Assembly (NCBI GenBank): GCA_037446395.1
Contig: JBBIIP010000016.1
Span: 1 to 64,000, forward strand
Source: JAAYJT01 sp037446395
GTDB taxonomy: Bacteria > Bacteroidota > Bacteroidia > Bacteroidales > JAAYJT01
Direction: 5' to 3'
DNA length: 64,000 bases
This document shows, in pieces, positions 53,706 through 63,624 of this stretch. Position 1 is the first letter of the stretch. Each line of letters starts with the position of its first letter. Position numbers and translations under genes: made by a program. Below the pieces are notes generated by a model that worked only from the letters and a program-made list of their open reading frames with translations, was not told where the DNA came from and searched no databases.

Positions 53706-54839
53706 ATGGATAAAATAAAGATATTGTTTATTATAGGAACCAGGCCTGAGGCGATTAAGATTGCTCCAATAATCATAGAGTTGTACAAATATCCTCAGTA
53801 TTTTCAACCTTTGATTTGTGTTACCGGTCAGCATCGGCAAATGCTCGATCAAGTTTTGGATTTTTTTCAGATAACACCTGATTTCGATCTCAACATAATG
53901 AAGCACATTCAGACATTATCTGATGTTACTGCAGCGTGCGTTAAGGGTATCGAAAAAGTTCTAAGAGATTGCGCTCCTAACATTGTTTGCGTTCAAGGAG
54001 ATACGACCTCTGCATTTGCTGGAGCACTATCTGCTTTTTATTATAAGATCATCGTAGCGCATGTTGAGGCAGGTTTAAGAAGCGGAAACAAATATTCCCC
54101 ATACCCTGAAGAATTGAACAGGGTTCTTATAAGCAGACTTGCGGATCTGCATTTCGCCCCAACAGAAAAAGCCAGGGCTAATCTGGTTCACGAAGGGATA
54201 GATGAAAACATTCATGTTGTCGGCAATACAGTCATTGATGCATTGTATCTTGGTTTAAAATTAATTGAACAATCACACGTTGAAAAATATTGTTCTTTCT
54301 TTAGGATGATCGATTTCAATAAACGCATCATATTAATCACCGGTCATCGGCGAGAAAGCTTTGGCGAAGGTTGTATGAATATTTGTCATGCCATTAAACA
54401 AATTTCGAGCGATTATCCCGATGTTGAAATCGTTTATCCCGTTCATCTAAACCCAAATGTTCGTGAGCCAGTAACAAGAATTCTCAATAATGTTTCCAAT
54501 ATTCATCTTATCGAACCCTTAGAATATGGATATTTCATTTGGCTCTTAAATAAATGTTTTATGGTGTTGACAGATTCTGGCGGCATACAAGAAGAGGCCC
54601 CTTCATTGGGAAAACCCGTTTTGGTCATGCGTGATGTAACCGAACGCATGGAAGGGATAGAATCCGGCACTGCAAAACTTGTTGGGACTTCAATCGATGC
54701 GATATACAATGAAACAAAATTGATACTTACCAGCGAACACGTATATAAGAAAATGTCAAAAGCTCACAATCCTTATGGCGATGGATTAGCTTCAAGCAGA
54801 ATCGTACAGGTCATATCTAATTTCCGCATTGCTAAATAA
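53706..54839 (+). CDS. wecB: UDP-N-acetylglucosamine 2-epimerase (non-hydrolysing)
   Basis: A 377-residue epimerase that makes UDP-ManNAc from UDP-GlcNAc. Motifs: IGTRPEAIKIAPIIIELYK, HVEAGLRSGNKYSPYPEELN and TDSGGIQEEAPSLGKPVLVM with TERMEGIESGTAKLVG. It could supply the dehydrogenase at the right edge, if that enzyme is the WecC type. Codon use is more AT-rich than gmd/fcl upstream, hinting at a different origin. It is followed 7 bp later by the GT32-like gene. Confidence 0.95.
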   Translation: MDKIKILFIIGTRPEAIKIAPIIIELYKYPQYFQPLICVTGQHRQMLDQVLDFFQITPDFDLNIMKHIQTLSDVTAACVKGIEKVLRDCAPNIVCVQGDTTSAFAGALSAFYYKIIVAHVEAGLRSGNKYSPYPEELNRVLISRLADLHFAPTEKARANLVHEGIDENIHVVGNTVIDALYLGLKLIEQSHVEKYCSFFRMIDFNKRIILITGHRRESFGEGCMNICHAIKQISSDYPDVEIVYPVHLNPNVREPVTRILNNVSNIHLIEPLEYGYFIWLLNKCFMVLTDSGGIQEEAPSLGKPVLVMRDVTERMEGIESGTAKLVGTSIDAIYNETKLILTSEHVYKKMSKAHNPYGDGLASSRIVQVISNFRIAK

Positions 54840-54846
54840 AACAAAT

Positions 54847-55578
54847 ATGATACCTAAGAGAATTCACTACTGTTGGTTCGGAAGAGGATCAATGCCAAAA
54901 CTCGCTCAAAGATGCCTTGAGTCCTGGCACAAACATTTGTCAGATTATGAATTCATACTTTGGAATGAGAATAATTTTGACATTAATTCCAATATTTATA
55001 CTTGTGAGGCATACAAGGCTAAGAAGTATGCATTTGTAACTGATTTCGTTCGATTGTATGCCTTATACCACTACGGAGGGATTTATATGGATACTGATGT
55101 TGAAGTATTAAGAAATTTCGATGACTTATTGAAATTGACTGCCTTTTCCGGTTTCGAGTCAGATACTCACGTTCCGACCGGAATTATGGCTAGTGAACAA
55201 CATGGTAAATGGGTAGAAGAACTACTTGAATATTACGATGACCTACATTTTATAAAACCTGACGGTACTACCGATACAACGACAAATGTTATGATAATCT
55301 CGCAAATCATGGAACAGGGTGGCTTTACGTTGGATAATACTCGTCGCGATTATAAAGGAATAGCAACATTGTTTCCTACAGAATATTTTTGCCCCAAAAA
55401 ACTTGCAACAGGAGAAAGACTAATAACAGTGAATACATATTGCATTCATCATTTCGCTGGTTCATGGGTGGATCACAGTGTGATATGGAATAACAAATGG
55501 AAAAAAAGGATTAAAATCTTCATAGGCCCGCGTAATACAAAGTTAATTGTCGACCTAAAACGAAAATATTTGAAATAG
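54847..55578 (+). CDS. GT32-like (capsular/OCH1-type) glycosyltransferase
   Basis: A 243-residue glycosyltransferase. The opening IPKRIHYCWFGRGSMP and the DXD segment LYHYGGIYMDTDVEVLRNFD are the Gly_transf_sug/GT32 signature. It is soluble or peripheral and probably transfers a hexose. ATG 54847 is used; a TTG at 54829 lies within wecB. AT-rich like wecB. Confidence 0.87.
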   Translation: MIPKRIHYCWFGRGSMPKLAQRCLESWHKHLSDYEFILWNENNFDINSNIYTCEAYKAKKYAFVTDFVRLYALYHYGGIYMDTDVEVLRNFDDLLKLTAFSGFESDTHVPTGIMASEQHGKWVEELLEYYDDLHFIKPDGTTDTTTNVMIISQIMEQGGFTLDNTRRDYKGIATLFPTEYFCPKKLATGERLITVNTYCIHHFAGSWVDHSVIWNNKWKKRIKIFIGPRNTKLIVDLKRKYLK

Positions 55579-55921
55579 TTGATATTTAATTAAATATTCC
55601 CTATGATCTAGTTTTTATTTACTATATGTTCTTTTTAAAATTGCACTATTTTAACGACCTGATAAATTACATTTGTGCTTATATTCATCCTACCCTATCA
55701 CCAAATCGATGGAGCTGAAAAGGTGCACATTAATATTATCAGGATAATAAAACTTCTGTTTGATTACTGTTCGAGTTTTCTAGATTAAGGTTTACCGGAG
55801 TCAAAGAGTGTGTTCATTACCTTGCTTAAAATTGAACCTAAGATCTAATCCATCAACACAGGATTTTAAAAAGTGAACAGCTCAGCTGAATCACACTAGT
55901 TTATACTAATAATCTTCACAA
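55579..55921 (+). other. AT-rich 343-bp gap without a gene
   Basis: All frames are densely stopped. The segment is strongly AT-rich up to about 55900 and separates the AT-rich wecB-GT32 pair from the less AT-rich glycosyltransferases downstream. It may mark a junction between two polysaccharide cassettes. No hairpin or promoter could be identified by eye. Confidence 0.45.
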
Positions 55922-56830
55922 ATGCTACAAACGCCTGTTCTATTTATTATTTTCAACCGTCCTGACACCACTAAAAGGGTGTTTGATGAATTACGGAAAG
56001 CTAAACCCGGCAAACTATATATTGCAGCCGACGGCCCACGTGAAGATAAAGATGGGGAAGAAGAGAAAGTAATGGAAGTTCGATCAATAGCAACCAAGGT
56101 TGATTGGGTTTGTGAGGTAAAAACACTTTTTAGAGAAAAGAACCTTGGGTGTAAAAATGCTGTCAGTAGCGCTATCTCCTGGTTCTTTGAGAATGAACCC
56201 ATGGGTATCATTCTCGAGGACGATTGCCTTCCTGATCCCTCATTCTTTGGGTTTTGTGAAGAAATGCTGGTAAAGTATAAAGATGATGAAACCATCGCAG
56301 GTATTACCGGGGCGTTTCATATGTTAAAAAACACAACTCCCAAGCCTGCGGGGGCCTATGGCCGGATTTCTTTTCCTATTATATGGGGCTGGGCAAGCTG
56401 GCAAAGGGTTTGGAAAGAGTATGACACGGAATTAAAGGAAGTCAGCAAATCCTCAATAAAATTAGGTTCTTTATCTAAAAAAAGGGCGGAGACTCAACGA
56501 TATTTTCTTCATCATTTTAATAAAGTCAGCAAAGGTGAACTGGATACCTGGGATTATCAATTTGCATACCTTGCCTTAAAAAAATCAATGTCATTCATTC
56601 ACCCCTATCGCAATCTAATCAGTAATATTGGTTTTGGAGTAATGGCTACGCATACTAGAAGCAATGCCGATTACTTCTCACTGTTGCCAACCCATCCTGT
56701 AGAGCCACCATTCATCGAAATCGCCTCGAGTGAATATGATGGTTGGCTCGAACGTAATCTGTTCTCTATGCCTGGCCTGGGAAAAAGAATCGTTTATAAG
56801 ATCATAAGAATACTTCGCGGAAGTCTTTAA
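55922..56830 (+). CDS. GT2-fold glycosyltransferase-like protein
   Basis: A 302-residue nucleotide-diphospho-sugar transferase-fold protein. Start LQTPVLFIIFNRPDTTKRVF and acidic motif IILEDDCLPDPSFFGFCEE, with GRISFPIIWGWASWQRVWKE downstream, match a Bacteroidota group often annotated as 'glycosyltransferase' or 'hemolysin-like'. Acceptor and donor unknown. Only 2 bp separate it from the next gene. Confidence 0.8.
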   Translation: MLQTPVLFIIFNRPDTTKRVFDELRKAKPGKLYIAADGPREDKDGEEEKVMEVRSIATKVDWVCEVKTLFREKNLGCKNAVSSAISWFFENEPMGIILEDDCLPDPSFFGFCEEMLVKYKDDETIAGITGAFHMLKNTTPKPAGAYGRISFPIIWGWASWQRVWKEYDTELKEVSKSSIKLGSLSKKRAETQRYFLHHFNKVSKGELDTWDYQFAYLALKKSMSFIHPYRNLISNIGFGVMATHTRSNADYFSLLPTHPVEPPFIEIASSEYDGWLERNLFSMPGLGKRIVYKIIRILRGSL

Positions 56831-56832
56831 TC

Positions 56833-58083
56833 ATGAAAATCCTTCACCTATGTTATTCAGACACTGAGGGTGGCGCTGCCCGCGCCGCCTATCGTCTCCA
56901 CCTCGCGCTGCTCAAAAAAGATGCGGAAAGCATTATGCTGGTACAAACCAAAAGCTCTGGCAACTATACTGTGATTGGGCCGGGCAATACCCTGGGCAGG
57001 TTAAAGGTTATAATACGCTTCTTGCTTGACTCCCTCCGGGTAAGAATCTACCGTGGCCGTAATAAAACGCTTTTCAGTGCTCCCTGGCTGCCTTCTGCAG
57101 GTCTGATGAAACAGATTAAACGTCTGAACCCCGATATCGTTCACCTGCATTGGGTTCATTTTGGCATGCTGGCATTGAAGGACCTAAAAAAAATTACGGC
57201 TCCGATTGTTTGGACGATGCACGACAATTGGGTGTTTACTGGTGGGTGTCATATAAAATGGGATTGCAAAAAGTTTACCCGGCAATGTGGCGCCTGCCCT
57301 GTGCTGGGTTCACACAGGGAGAATGATCTGAGTCGAAAAACATTCATGAAGAAGCGCCGTTTTTTTTCGAAAAAAAATAACATTGCCTTTGTCGGGGTCA
57401 GCCGGTGGATGGCAAATGAAGCCCGCAACAGTACCTTGCTCAAGGGGGCTGACATTTTTCACCTTCCAAATACCATTGACACCAGGGCATATAAAATGAT
57501 TGACCAGCAAACCTCACGTGCGCTCTGGAACCTGAATCCCAACAACAAACTGATTCTTTTTGGGGCATTTGATGCAATAAACGACATCAACAAGGGCTTT
57601 CATTTATTAAGGGAAGCATGTTCGTTTTTACCTGATCAAAACGTGGAACTGGTGATTTTCGGGTGCAGCGAGCCCAAGCAAAAAATAGAAGGCCGAACTA
57701 AAATGACGTTTGTCGGCAGGGTTGTTGATGATACCAGCCTGGCAACGTTGTATAGTGCTGCTAATGTGGTAGTTGTTCCCAGTTTGCAGGAAAATCTCTC
57801 CAATTGCATTCTGGAAGCTATTGCGTGTTGTACCCCTGTGGTAGCTTTCGATGTTGGCGGAAGCAGTGATCTTGTTGATCACAAGAAAAACGGGTATCTG
57901 GCAAGACCTTTTGATACGAAGGATCTGGCATCCGGTATCGAATGGATATTATCATCAGAAAACACGCACAGTCTAAACAAGGCTGCCAGACAAAAAGCAG
58001 TTGATACCTTCGATTATGAGGTAGTGGCCACACAGTATCTGCAATTGTACACCTCAATTTTGTCAAAACGGAATCTGCCATGA
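56833..58083 (+). CDS. GT4-family glycosyltransferase
   Basis: A 416-residue GT-B enzyme. N-terminal domain with HLCYSDTEGGAARAAYRLHL and VHLHWVHFG; middle TMHDNWVFTGGCH with a Cys cluster (CHIKWDCKKFTRQCGACPV) typical of one subset; C-terminal donor site LEAIACCTPVVAFDVGGSSD with the E-x7-E type pattern. It retains the sugar anomer on transfer from a nucleotide sugar. Confidence 0.9.
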   Translation: MKILHLCYSDTEGGAARAAYRLHLALLKKDAESIMLVQTKSSGNYTVIGPGNTLGRLKVIIRFLLDSLRVRIYRGRNKTLFSAPWLPSAGLMKQIKRLNPDIVHLHWVHFGMLALKDLKKITAPIVWTMHDNWVFTGGCHIKWDCKKFTRQCGACPVLGSHRENDLSRKTFMKKRRFFSKKNNIAFVGVSRWMANEARNSTLLKGADIFHLPNTIDTRAYKMIDQQTSRALWNLNPNNKLILFGAFDAINDINKGFHLLREACSFLPDQNVELVIFGCSEPKQKIEGRTKMTFVGRVVDDTSLATLYSAANVVVVPSLQENLSNCILEAIACCTPVVAFDVGGSSDLVDHKKNGYLARPFDTKDLASGIEWILSSENTHSLNKAARQKAVDTFDYEVVATQYLQLYTSILSKRNLP

Positions 58084-58096
58084 AAATTACAAGAAT

Positions 58097-58978
58097 ATGA
58101 GTTCAGCCCAGAGAAAATGCAGAGTAGCGGCCTTGTTGACTTGCCATAACCGTAAGGCGTTGACGCTTGCATGCCTCGAATCCTTGTTCGAGGCGGAGAG
58201 GTCGTATGCTTCGGCCATTGATCTGAAGGTTTTTTTGGTAGATGATGGATCAACAGACGGAACCGCGGGGGCTATAGAGGAAAGATTTAGCCATGTCAGG
58301 ATAATTCCGGGTACCGGCGGCCTTTTTTGGGCTGGCGGTATGCGACTAGCATGGAATACGGCCAGATCAGAGGTATTTGATTACTACCTTTTGCTAAATG
58401 ACGATACCAGGGTGTTTCCAAATCTTTTCGATGAATTGTTTGCCGCTCAAAAATACTCGCATGATACTTGGGGGCAGGAAGGCATCATTGTTGGTTCTAC
58501 GATGGATCCTGCGACAGGAGAATTGTCGTATGGCGGAGCGGTGATTACCAACAGATTTTGGATCAAATATTCATTCCTCCCTCCTGATGGAAGCTTTCAA
58601 AGTTGCGATCTAGGCAATGCCAACATTATGTTTGTTCATAGCCGGGTAGTTGCCAAAATTGGAATTTTACCCTTGGGATACATTCACTACGGTGCTGATT
58701 ATGATTATACCCTTTTGGCTGTGAAAAAAAAAATACCTGTTGTGGTTGCTCCCGCTTTTCTAGGGTATTGCATCGATGATCATCCTGATAGATATGATAA
58801 ATTCAAACAAATGAGCCTTAGGGAGAGGATTAAGTTCTATTTCAGTCCCAAAGGTTTTGCATTCGATGACCACCTTAGGCTGAGATACAGGCATTTCCCT
58901 TTCAGGTTACCCTTTGTAATTGCTTCGGTATTCATAAAGATTCTGACAGGTAAATTAAATTTAATTAAAAGGAAATGA
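58097..58978 (+). CDS. GT2-family glycosyltransferase
   Basis: A 293-residue inverting GT-A enzyme. Conserved DDGSTDGTAGAIEERF near residue 50, the DXD-like LLNDDTRVFPN near residue 100 and GADYDYTLLAVKKKIPVVV at the C-terminal acceptor region. No transmembrane helix is obvious. It starts 13 bp after the GT4 gene. Confidence 0.88.
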   Translation: MSSAQRKCRVAALLTCHNRKALTLACLESLFEAERSYASAIDLKVFLVDDGSTDGTAGAIEERFSHVRIIPGTGGLFWAGGMRLAWNTARSEVFDYYLLLNDDTRVFPNLFDELFAAQKYSHDTWGQEGIIVGSTMDPATGELSYGGAVITNRFWIKYSFLPPDGSFQSCDLGNANIMFVHSRVVAKIGILPLGYIHYGADYDYTLLAVKKKIPVVVAPAFLGYCIDDHPDRYDKFKQMSLRERIKFYFSPKGFAFDDHLRLRYRHFPFRLPFVIASVFIKILTGKLNLIKRK

Positions 58979-59129
58979 ATGATCTGGCAAACCAGTGTTC
59001 ACAATGCCGACCTATTCTTTTCGGCGAAATCAATAATGGCTTTAAATTGAAACCTCAAAGTAATTTCGAGCTTGGTTCGATATCTTAAATATTTTTGCAC
59101 TGAGTTATCAATTATTTTCAGGATAAATT

Positions 59130-60113
59130 ATGAATAATAACGGTCTTCACTTTTCAGTAGTCATTCCATTATACAATAAGAAATGGTCGGTGATGAAATC
59201 AGTGGAGTCAGTCCTGATGCAGACTTGCCGGAACCTAGAACTTATAGTTGTTGATGATGGCTCAAATGATGGCAGCGCAGAAACCGTACAGAATATTCCG
59301 GATGGGCGTATCCGGCTCATAAGGCAGTCAAATGCCGGAGTTTCTGCTGCACGCAACCGGGGTATAGAAGAAGCAAAATACAATCATATTGCGTTACTTG
59401 ATGCAGATGATTTCTGGGAACCCCAATTATTAGATGAAATGGCAGGATTAATACGGGACTTTCCTGAGGCTGGTTTGTATGGATGTGCATTCGACCGGAT
59501 ATATCATCAGAAACCAATCTCAGTAAATTTTTTCCTACCCAAACTCCACAGAAATTATATTGACGAATATTTTGATCAGGCCAGTAAGCATCATCTTTTC
59601 TGGTCATCAGCAGTAGTGATTAATAAAGATATACTGCTGCCTGAAATTAAATTTGACCCCAAGATTGCCATTGGTGAAGACCTTGATTTTTGGTTCAGGA
59701 TAGCTTTGCATCATAGAGTTGTGTTTTATAACAAAGTACTGGCTCATTATAATGAAGATGCCGATAACCGTGCCATGCGTAAGAGGCATGCATATGCAAA
59801 GAGCATTCATTGCTATCTGGGGAAATACCTGGAAACAGAAACCCACAATGAATCATTCAGAATATTTATCAATCAGTTCAGGATCAGGAAATTACCTGAA
59901 GTTAAAATTATTTTTGGTGCTAGACCGGAAGAAATCAAAAAGTATCGCGCATTGATAGATGTGAAAGGGCAGCCTTTAGTAAATAAAATCTATTTGCACC
60001 TTCCCCTACCACTGATTAAATTGATGCTTAAAAGCCGAGAACGTATTCGCAACACGAAGTATTGGTTTTCTCGGGTAGCAGAGCAATTTTATTCAAAGAA
60101 GAGTTCTGGCTAG
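59130..60113 (+). CDS. GT2-family glycosyltransferase
   Basis: A 327-residue GT-A enzyme: SVVIPLYNKKWSVMKSVESV, LIVVDDGSNDGSAE, VSAARNRGIEEAKYNHIALL and the DXD motif LLDADDFWEP. GEDLDFWFRIALHHRVVFYN is the typical ED motif for acceptor activation. The 151-bp gap before it may hold a promoter. It ends 1 bp before the next gene. Confidence 0.9.
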   Translation: MNNNGLHFSVVIPLYNKKWSVMKSVESVLMQTCRNLELIVVDDGSNDGSAETVQNIPDGRIRLIRQSNAGVSAARNRGIEEAKYNHIALLDADDFWEPQLLDEMAGLIRDFPEAGLYGCAFDRIYHQKPISVNFFLPKLHRNYIDEYFDQASKHHLFWSSAVVINKDILLPEIKFDPKIAIGEDLDFWFRIALHHRVVFYNKVLAHYNEDADNRAMRKRHAYAKSIHCYLGKYLETETHNESFRIFINQFRIRKLPEVKIIFGARPEEIKKYRALIDVKGQPLVNKIYLHLPLPLIKLMLKSRERIRNTKYWFSRVAEQFYSKKSSG

Positions 60114-60114
60114 T

Positions 60115-61002
60115 ATGAAAATCTGCATTATTCATCAGGGTAAGGCCTACCTGCCTGAAACGAAGGTTTATACAGACTATCTTGGCGGCAAAGGGATAGA
60201 GGCAGAAATATTTACCTCAGGATCCGGTTGTCCGGATGCCGATATCTTCATATGTTTCATGGGCTTTGACCCTATTTGGGCCCGGCAGGCAATATTTGAT
60301 AAAAAGAAAATTATTCATGAATATGTAAGCCTTTCAACCCCCCCTTTTGCCAGGTGTAAGGATTATTTGAAAAAACACCTGAATAAACAACCTGCCGGAC
60401 GCATCTATCTTAATGAAGAGGTTAGAAAGCGCCTCGCATTCAGCGATAGCATCCCATGGATTTACAGAGAAATGGGTGTCAATCGGTCATTTTTTCAACA
60501 ACCGACTTCTAAACCTGAGTTCGACCTTGTATATGCCGGTGCAGACCGTTCCGGTTTGAGGCAGACAATCAGACATTTAGCAGGTCTAGGTATAAAAATC
60601 CTGCTCATTGGCGAATTCACTTTAGATTTTAGAGGATTTGTTAATATTCCCGGGTACGTATTTTTTACAGGCAGAGTAGGCTACTATGAAATACCAGCTC
60701 TGTATTATAAGTGTCGGACTGGACTAAACTACACCCCTGACAAGTATCCGTATAATATACAAACCAGTACGAAAACTCTTGAATACTGTGCAGCCGGCTT
60801 AGGGGTAGTCTCGAATCGGTATGCATGGATCGAAAATTTTGCTGTATCACGAAATGCACGATTATTTTGGCTCGAGGATTTAAAGGCAAAGGAGCAGCTC
60901 GATGCCTTTAGGTTTCGTATTCCCGATTTAAGTGATCTGGAATGGAACCAGGTGCTTGACCGGGCAGGGATAATACCCTTTTTACATTCGTTGTTGGAAT
61001 AA
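60115..61002 (+). CDS. Putative GT-B glycosyltransferase (unclassified)
   Basis: A 295-residue protein with a weak GT-B appearance: KICIIHQGKAYLPETKVYTD, LVYAGADRSGLRQTI as the second Rossmann domain start and TKTLEYCAAGLGVVSNRYAW as donor-loop-like segment. It is shorter than usual GT4 enzymes. The location between two glycosyltransferases and 1-bp spacing support a glycan role, but the family is not certain. Confidence 0.7.
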   Translation: MKICIIHQGKAYLPETKVYTDYLGGKGIEAEIFTSGSGCPDADIFICFMGFDPIWARQAIFDKKKIIHEYVSLSTPPFARCKDYLKKHLNKQPAGRIYLNEEVRKRLAFSDSIPWIYREMGVNRSFFQQPTSKPEFDLVYAGADRSGLRQTIRHLAGLGIKILLIGEFTLDFRGFVNIPGYVFFTGRVGYYEIPALYYKCRTGLNYTPDKYPYNIQTSTKTLEYCAAGLGVVSNRYAWIENFAVSRNARLFWLEDLKAKEQLDAFRFRIPDLSDLEWNQVLDRAGIIPFLHSLLE

Positions 61003-61047
61003 ACGGTTTGACGTGTACTTAAAGTCAATGATTAATGTTTTATTTCT

Positions 61048-62205
61048 ATGAACATTTCTCCTATGAAAAAGATTATTCTTTCATCCAACATGCTCTGGAC
61101 AATCACGCAATTCAGGTTAGGATTGATAAAAGCGTTGGTAAAAGCCGGATATGAAGTAGTTTGCATTGCCAACACCGACAATTTCTCTGATATTTCAGAA
61201 AAGAAAGTTGAAGATGCCGGCGCGAGATTCTCGAGGGTGGAACTGAACCGCAAAGGCATTAATCCCATACAGGATATCAGGTATCTTTTTGGGTTAATTA
61301 ATAATTTCAGAAAAGAACGCCCTGCCCTGGTCATTAATTATTCAATAAAACCGATTATTTATGGCTCAATGGCTGCCTGGTTGTGCAAGGTTCCATCTTT
61401 GGCCGTAACTACCGGCCTTGGGTTTTCTTTTATCAGCAATAACCTGCTAACCCGCACAACAAGGTTTCTATATAAGTTAGGTCTTCTTTTCACGAAAAAG
61501 GTGTATTTCTTGAATGCCGAAGATCGCGATATTTTCCTCAAACATAAATTGGTAAAAGCAAGCAAAACTGCTCTCCTGCCAAGCGAAGGGGTTGATACTG
61601 ATTACTATCATCCTGTGCCACAGCCATCAGAAAAAAATGACTTTTCGTTTATATTGATTGCCAGGCTTCTTTGGGAAAAAGGAATTGGTGAATATGTTGA
61701 ATCTGCCAGATTAATCAGAGCCAACGAGAATATCCGCACCCGTTTTCGTTTGGCAGGATATATAGATACGGATAATCCCGGAGCCATCAGCCGTGAACAG
61801 ATTCAGCAATGGGTTGACGAAGGAATAATCATTTACGAAGGTACAACCGACGACGTCAGGCCGTTACTCATCAGTTCGGATTGCCTGGTGCTGCCTTCTT
61901 ATTATCGCGAAGGAGTTCCCCGCACGCTTCTCGAAGCCGCTGCAATGCAACTACCCCTCATTGCCAGTAATAATGTTGGCTGCCGCGAGGTAGTAGATCA
62001 TGGCATCAATGGATTGATGTGCGAACCCAGAAACCACCTCGACCTATCTGAGAAAATGGCAATGATGATTCATCTGACTTCGGCCGAAAGGGAAAAGATG
62101 GGGAAGGCAGGGCGCCAGAAAGTGATGGCGCAATTTGATGAGAAAATTGTGATTGATATCTACTTCAGGGAGATCGAACGAATCTTGGGCACCCATAAAA
62201 GTTAG
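61048..62205 (+). CDS. GT4-family glycosyltransferase
   Basis: A 385-residue GT-B enzyme. N-terminus MKKIILSSNMLWTITQFRLG, middle FSFILIARLLWEKGIGEYVE at the second Rossmann domain, donor site VLPSYYREGVPRTLLEAAAM and NVGCREVVDHGINGLM. This form resembles the PglA/WcaI-type subgroup used in O-antigen and capsule synthesis. ATG 61048 or 61063 could be the start. Its 3' end faces the opposite-strand GT2 gene. Confidence 0.9.
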   Translation: MNISPMKKIILSSNMLWTITQFRLGLIKALVKAGYEVVCIANTDNFSDISEKKVEDAGARFSRVELNRKGINPIQDIRYLFGLINNFRKERPALVINYSIKPIIYGSMAAWLCKVPSLAVTTGLGFSFISNNLLTRTTRFLYKLGLLFTKKVYFLNAEDRDIFLKHKLVKASKTALLPSEGVDTDYYHPVPQPSEKNDFSFILIARLLWEKGIGEYVESARLIRANENIRTRFRLAGYIDTDNPGAISREQIQQWVDEGIIIYEGTTDDVRPLLISSDCLVLPSYYREGVPRTLLEAAAMQLPLIASNNVGCREVVDHGINGLMCEPRNHLDLSEKMAMMIHLTSAEREKMGKAGRQKVMAQFDEKIVIDIYFREIERILGTHKS

Positions 62206-62300
62206 AAACAAAAAAGCCTGTTCCATCTATCTTTTAGGAGTACAATAATGGTCATTGATCGGAATATGTTTGTAAGATCAAAGAGGGTAAGGTTTCGAAT

Positions 62301-63191
62301 TCAATCAAATAATCGCCGATAATTGTTCAGCTCATTGAGTTTAGATTCCTTCAATTTCCTGAAGGCAGAGAGTTGTCGGGCTGTTTTGATTGTTTTAAGT
62401 TTTTCAACAAAAAAGTAAACCAATTTGCGAATAGCGGGTGGAAGGGTAGCGACGATTAAATTGTAGAGGCGATGTTTTTTCCAAAAACTGGTCAGTTTTG
62501 CCACACCGGGATATTTATCCATTTTTGCAAAAAGTTCAATCGCGTTTTGGTAGCGTTTAGCCATGATAACACTGTCTCGCTTGCCCGATAGTGTATCGGG
62601 ATTAGAGTTCATGATAGTCAGAATCTCATCAATATACACCAATTTTGAAGGGTCCAGCCTGCCTTCTGCGATGGCTATCTCGAGTCTGGCAGCGATGATT
62701 CCGTCTTCGATACCCAAGTACTTATTATCTTCTTCTGGCAAAGGAAAAAGAAGGCTTGCGCAACTACCACTAAAGGCCAAACAAGACAGATTTGATAGAT
62801 GTAGTTTGGTAAATTTTCGTTTTTTCTCATCATAAATGATGGCGGCACAAATGCAAATATTTGCCCCATGGCTTAAGGCTGAAGTTTGTATTTCTAGTTT
62901 TTTGGGCAGCCAGATATCATCGTGCTCCAGGATATAAATATATTCTCCTTTGGCTTCTTTAATGCCACAATTTAATGCTGCTGCTAATCCAAGGTTTTTT
63001 GGTTGGTCAATCAGGCGAATACGATCATTCTGATCGGAAAAGCTTTGCACTACTTTAACTGTATGGTCTTGTGAACCATCATTAACAACCATTACCTCCC
63101 AATCAGAAAAAGTCTGCCTGAGCACGCTGGGCAGAGAGTATCTCCTCAAAGCTTCGGCATTGTTATAGGTTGGCAGGATAATTGAGACCAT
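62301..63191 (-). CDS. GT2-family glycosyltransferase (opposite orientation)
   Basis: A 296-residue GT-A enzyme: MVSIILPTYNNAEALRRYSL, MVVNDGSQDHTVKVVQSF, GLAAALNCGIKEAKGEYIYI and the metal site EHDDIWLPKKLE. It is the only polysaccharide gene on the minus strand between 47.8 and 64 kb, so it is expressed from its own promoter. The C-terminal region (KKHRLYNLIVATLPPAIRKL) is rich in basic and aromatic residues and may bind the membrane. Confidence 0.88.
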   Translation of the reverse strand: MVSIILPTYNNAEALRRYSLPSVLRQTFSDWEVMVVNDGSQDHTVKVVQSFSDQNDRIRLIDQPKNLGLAAALNCGIKEAKGEYIYILEHDDIWLPKKLEIQTSALSHGANICICAAIIYDEKKRKFTKLHLSNLSCLAFSGSCASLLFPLPEEDNKYLGIEDGIIAARLEIAIAEGRLDPSKLVYIDEILTIMNSNPDTLSGKRDSVIMAKRYQNAIELFAKMDKYPGVAKLTSFWKKHRLYNLIVATLPPAIRKLVYFFVEKLKTIKTARQLSAFRKLKESKLNELNNYRRLFD

Positions 63192-63624
63192 AAAAAATTA
63201 TTTGATCATTGAAGCCATGTTTTATTGAACAAAACATAATCAAAGTTTTATTATTGATCAGTATAGAGTATCAGCGGGCTTCAAAAGAATTTGTTTACTA
63301 GCTTTTAGACAAAAGTAGGCATTTCTTTTGAAATTATATTTCGTGCGCCGTGATTGTATAAAGCCTACTTAGCTTTTGATGCTGTAATTCCAAATCAGAT
63401 GCTTTGCCAGTCGACGGAAAGTAACAAGAAGTCCTTCATCCCCCGGAGTTTGTATTGCGTACAGGCACTTTCCACACATTCCTCAATGATATTTGACCTG
63501 GCCTCGTTAAGGTTAAAAAACAGGTGCAATGATTGTGCCCAAACCGGACAGTGGCTCCAAATGAATCATTGCCGGTGGAGGCCTTAATAAACATCCATAT
63601 CTTTGTGCAAAACTTTTCTTGTCC
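63192..63624. other. 433-bp gap between divergent glycan genes
   Basis: No full gene is visible. On the minus strand an open 56-codon stretch (63398-63565) reads ...NEARSNIIEECVESACTQYK...; it has no start codon at its head and no motif that I recognise. A plus-strand frame (63354-63587) over the same DNA shows no motif. The gap separates the divergent GT2 and dehydrogenase genes and probably holds both promoters. Confidence 0.4.

Noticed and set aside
63398..63565. Minus-strand coding fragment in the gap before the dehydrogenase
   Set aside because: The 56-codon stretch lacks a start codon at its head and a recognisable family, so it is mentioned only as part of the gap.
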